NCBI GenBank assembly: GCA_964415085.1
Contig: CAYPYI010000031.1
Location: 1-16,330, forward strand
Direction: 5' to 3'
Source: CAYPYI01 sp964415085
GTDB lineage: Bacteria; Bacillota; Clostridia; Tissierellales; Tissierellaceae
Length of the DNA stretch: 16,330 bases
Shown: positions 15,511-16,330 of the stretch, piece by piece
Position numbering within the stretch: the stretch's first letter is position 1
How the letters are laid out: each line of letters begins with the position of its first letter
Position numbers and translations under genes: made by a program
Notes under the pieces: model-generated
Database searches by the model: none
Seen by the model: the letters and a program-made list of their open reading frames with translations, nothing else
What the model was told of the DNA's origin: nothing

Positions 15511-15587
15511 TGGCGCACTTGAGAGGAATCGAACCCCCGGCCTACGCCTTAGGAGGGCGCCGCTCTATCCTACTGAGCTACAAGTGC
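15511..15587 (-). tRNA. tRNA-Arg(CCU), reads AGG
   Basis: The minus strand folds as a complete cloverleaf of 77 bases including an encoded CCA end. The acceptor stem is GCACTTG with CAAGTGC, the D arm GCTC-AGTAGGATA-GAGC, the anticodon stem GCGCC with GGCGT (one G-U) and the loop CTCCTAA with anticodon CCT. A five-base variable region follows, then a T arm GGGGG-TTCGATT-CCTCT with two G-U pairs. The discriminator base is G. The two wobble pairs in the T stem are mildly unusual. AGG is normally a minor arginine codon next to AGA in such genomes. Confidence 0.95.
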
Positions 15588-15618
15588 AAATAATCATTAT
15601 CTTCATTATAACATAAAA
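15588..15618 (-). promoter_or_regulatory. Promoter of tRNA-Arg and tadA, with Fur-like core
   Basis: The minus strand reads TGTTATAAT (15613-15605), an extended -10, with no good -35. Between it and the tRNA lies GATAATGATTAT (15602-15591), the same 12 bases as the core of the feo Fur box, but its outer arms do not match. The extended -10 is credible; iron control is speculative. Confidence 0.5.
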
Positions 15619-15631
15619 ATAAACAGTATTT

Positions 15632-16231
15632 CTAGTTATGTTTCATAGTTTTTTCTAAAATTTCCTGTTTATTCTTATTTATCTTTTCGTAGGCTCTCAT
15701 GGTAGTTACAGTTGCCATTTCTTTAGTTGAAAATTGTTTAGGTAAAAACATCTTTTGATCATTACCTATAAGTAATTTGTGATATACACATTTATTTACA
15801 TGTTCTTTCGCCCATGGTGATACACTTTTTAAATCTTTTAATTCACTTTCTAATATGTCAAAATCTTCGAGTCTTAATGCTCTACTTATAATTGTTGCCA
15901 TCTCTTCTCTTGTTATATTTTCATATGGATTAAATTTAGATCCGTCTCCTTTTATAATACCTGCATTATATGCTTTTTCTACATAAGGATAAAACCAATC
16001 ATCCTTAGCTACATCTTTAAAATTAACACTTGTAGAACCTATTTTAGTATCTACTTCTAAAATATTTACAACCATTTTTATAAACTCTGCTCTTGATATT
16101 AGTGCCTTTTCATCTTTAGTTGTTGCCAAAGATTCTTCTTTAGCAATTGTATTAGTCGCATATGAAGTAAAAGTATTTAATAAGATAAGTACAATAATTA
16201 CAATAAATATTCTTTTAATATTCTTTACCAC
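15632..16231 (-). CDS. Small secreted S-layer-homology (SLH) domain protein
   Basis: Protein of 199 residues with an N-terminal signal peptide (basic KNIKR, then hydrophobic IFIVIIVLILL, probable cleavage after about residue 25, SYA). The remainder is SLH repeats, which bind pyruvylated secondary cell-wall polymer. The end of a first repeat is ISRAEFIKMVVNILEV (45-60). A full second repeat, FKDVAKDDWFYPYVEKAYNAGIIKGDG with ITREEMATIISRAL, spans 71-119. A degenerate third, VSPWAKEHVNKCVYHKLLIGND with STKEMATVTTMRA, spans 137-180. There is no other domain, so it may be a cell-wall adaptor or a remnant of a larger SLH protein; I cannot assign a function. The start is GTG (16229-16231) after AAGGGGTGAT. 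The AT-rich gap of 44 bases to the tRNA shows no terminator. Confidence 0.85.
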   Translation of the reverse strand: MVKNIKRIFIVIIVLILLNTFTSYATNTIAKEESLATTKDEKALISRAEFIKMVVNILEVDTKIGSTSVNFKDVAKDDWFYPYVEKAYNAGIIKGDGSKFNPYENITREEMATIISRALRLEDFDILESELKDLKSVSPWAKEHVNKCVYHKLLIGNDQKMFLPKQFSTKEMATVTTMRAYEKINKNKQEILEKTMKHN

Positions 16232-16266
16232 TAAATCACCCCTTATCTAAAATTACATTTTCTTTA

Positions 16267-16295
16267 ATTATATAATAGTAAGTAGCTTTTATCTA
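16267..16295 (-). promoter_or_regulatory. Probable promoter of the SLH gene
   Basis: On the minus strand TAGATA (16295-16290), a 17-base spacer and TATAAT (16272-16267). The -10 is perfect and the -35 matches four of six. Confidence 0.5.
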
Positions 16296-16330
16296 TTTAT
16301 TTAGTGTTACATTTAGATTAAATAAAAAAA

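Noticed and set aside
15374..15616. 80-codon plus-strand frame over tadA and tRNA-Arg
   Set aside because: It reads antisense through the tRNA; the RNRTPGLRLRRAPLYPTELQV segment is a well-known spurious translation of tRNA genes.
1..16330. CRISPR array, insertion sequence, prophage or defence island
   Set aside because: No regularly spaced repeats, transposase, integrase, terminal inverted repeats or recognised defence genes were found; composition is uniform throughout.

Overview
The window looks like chromosome from a low-GC, anaerobic, fermentative Gram-positive (Clostridia or Tissierellia type). The base composition is strongly AT-rich, codons end mostly in A/T, and Shine-Dalgarno sites are strong GGAGG types. 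The genes also fit: CtsR-type heat-shock control, FeoABC iron uptake, a TAXI-type TRAP transporter, an NSS amino-acid symporter and an S-layer-homology protein. The genus is not determinable from this sequence alone.

Layout. 1-2122 (minus): a zinc-finger-less DnaJ-like co-chaperone followed by the 5' part of clpB, behind a CtsR-type operator. 2196-5186 (minus): a copper-resistance operon copA-copZ-csoR with a consensus promoter, a candidate CsoR operator just downstream of it, and a clear intrinsic terminator. 5250-7923 (plus): a ferrous-iron uptake operon feoA-feoB-feoC-like, divergent from copA, with a perfect 17-bp Fur-type palindrome at the promoter and a bidirectional terminator. 7954-11569 (minus): a three-gene TAXI-TRAP transporter operon (substrate-binding lipoprotein, DUF1850 membrane protein, fused 4TM/12TM permease), behind a promoter followed by two nearly identical 17-bp LacI/PurR-like operator sequences. 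11754-13322 (plus): nicotinate phosphoribosyltransferase with its own promoter and terminator. 13348-14761 (minus): an NSS sodium symporter with a consensus promoter. 15005-15587 (minus): tadA, placed 14 bases after a tRNA-Arg(CCU) gene and probably co-transcribed with it. 15632-16295 (minus): a small secreted SLH-domain protein.

How they work together. The window is a set of compact, separately regulated housekeeping and transport units: protein disaggregation, copper export with self-regulation, iron import, organic-acid or amino-acid uptake by two sodium-type carriers, NAD salvage and tRNA wobble editing. The 250-bp copA-feoA interval holds both a copper-responsive and an iron-responsive element. 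No phage, insertion sequence, CRISPR array or defence system is visible. The least explained items are the tandem operators and DUF1850 partner of the TAXI-TRAP operon, and the tRNA-tadA junction.
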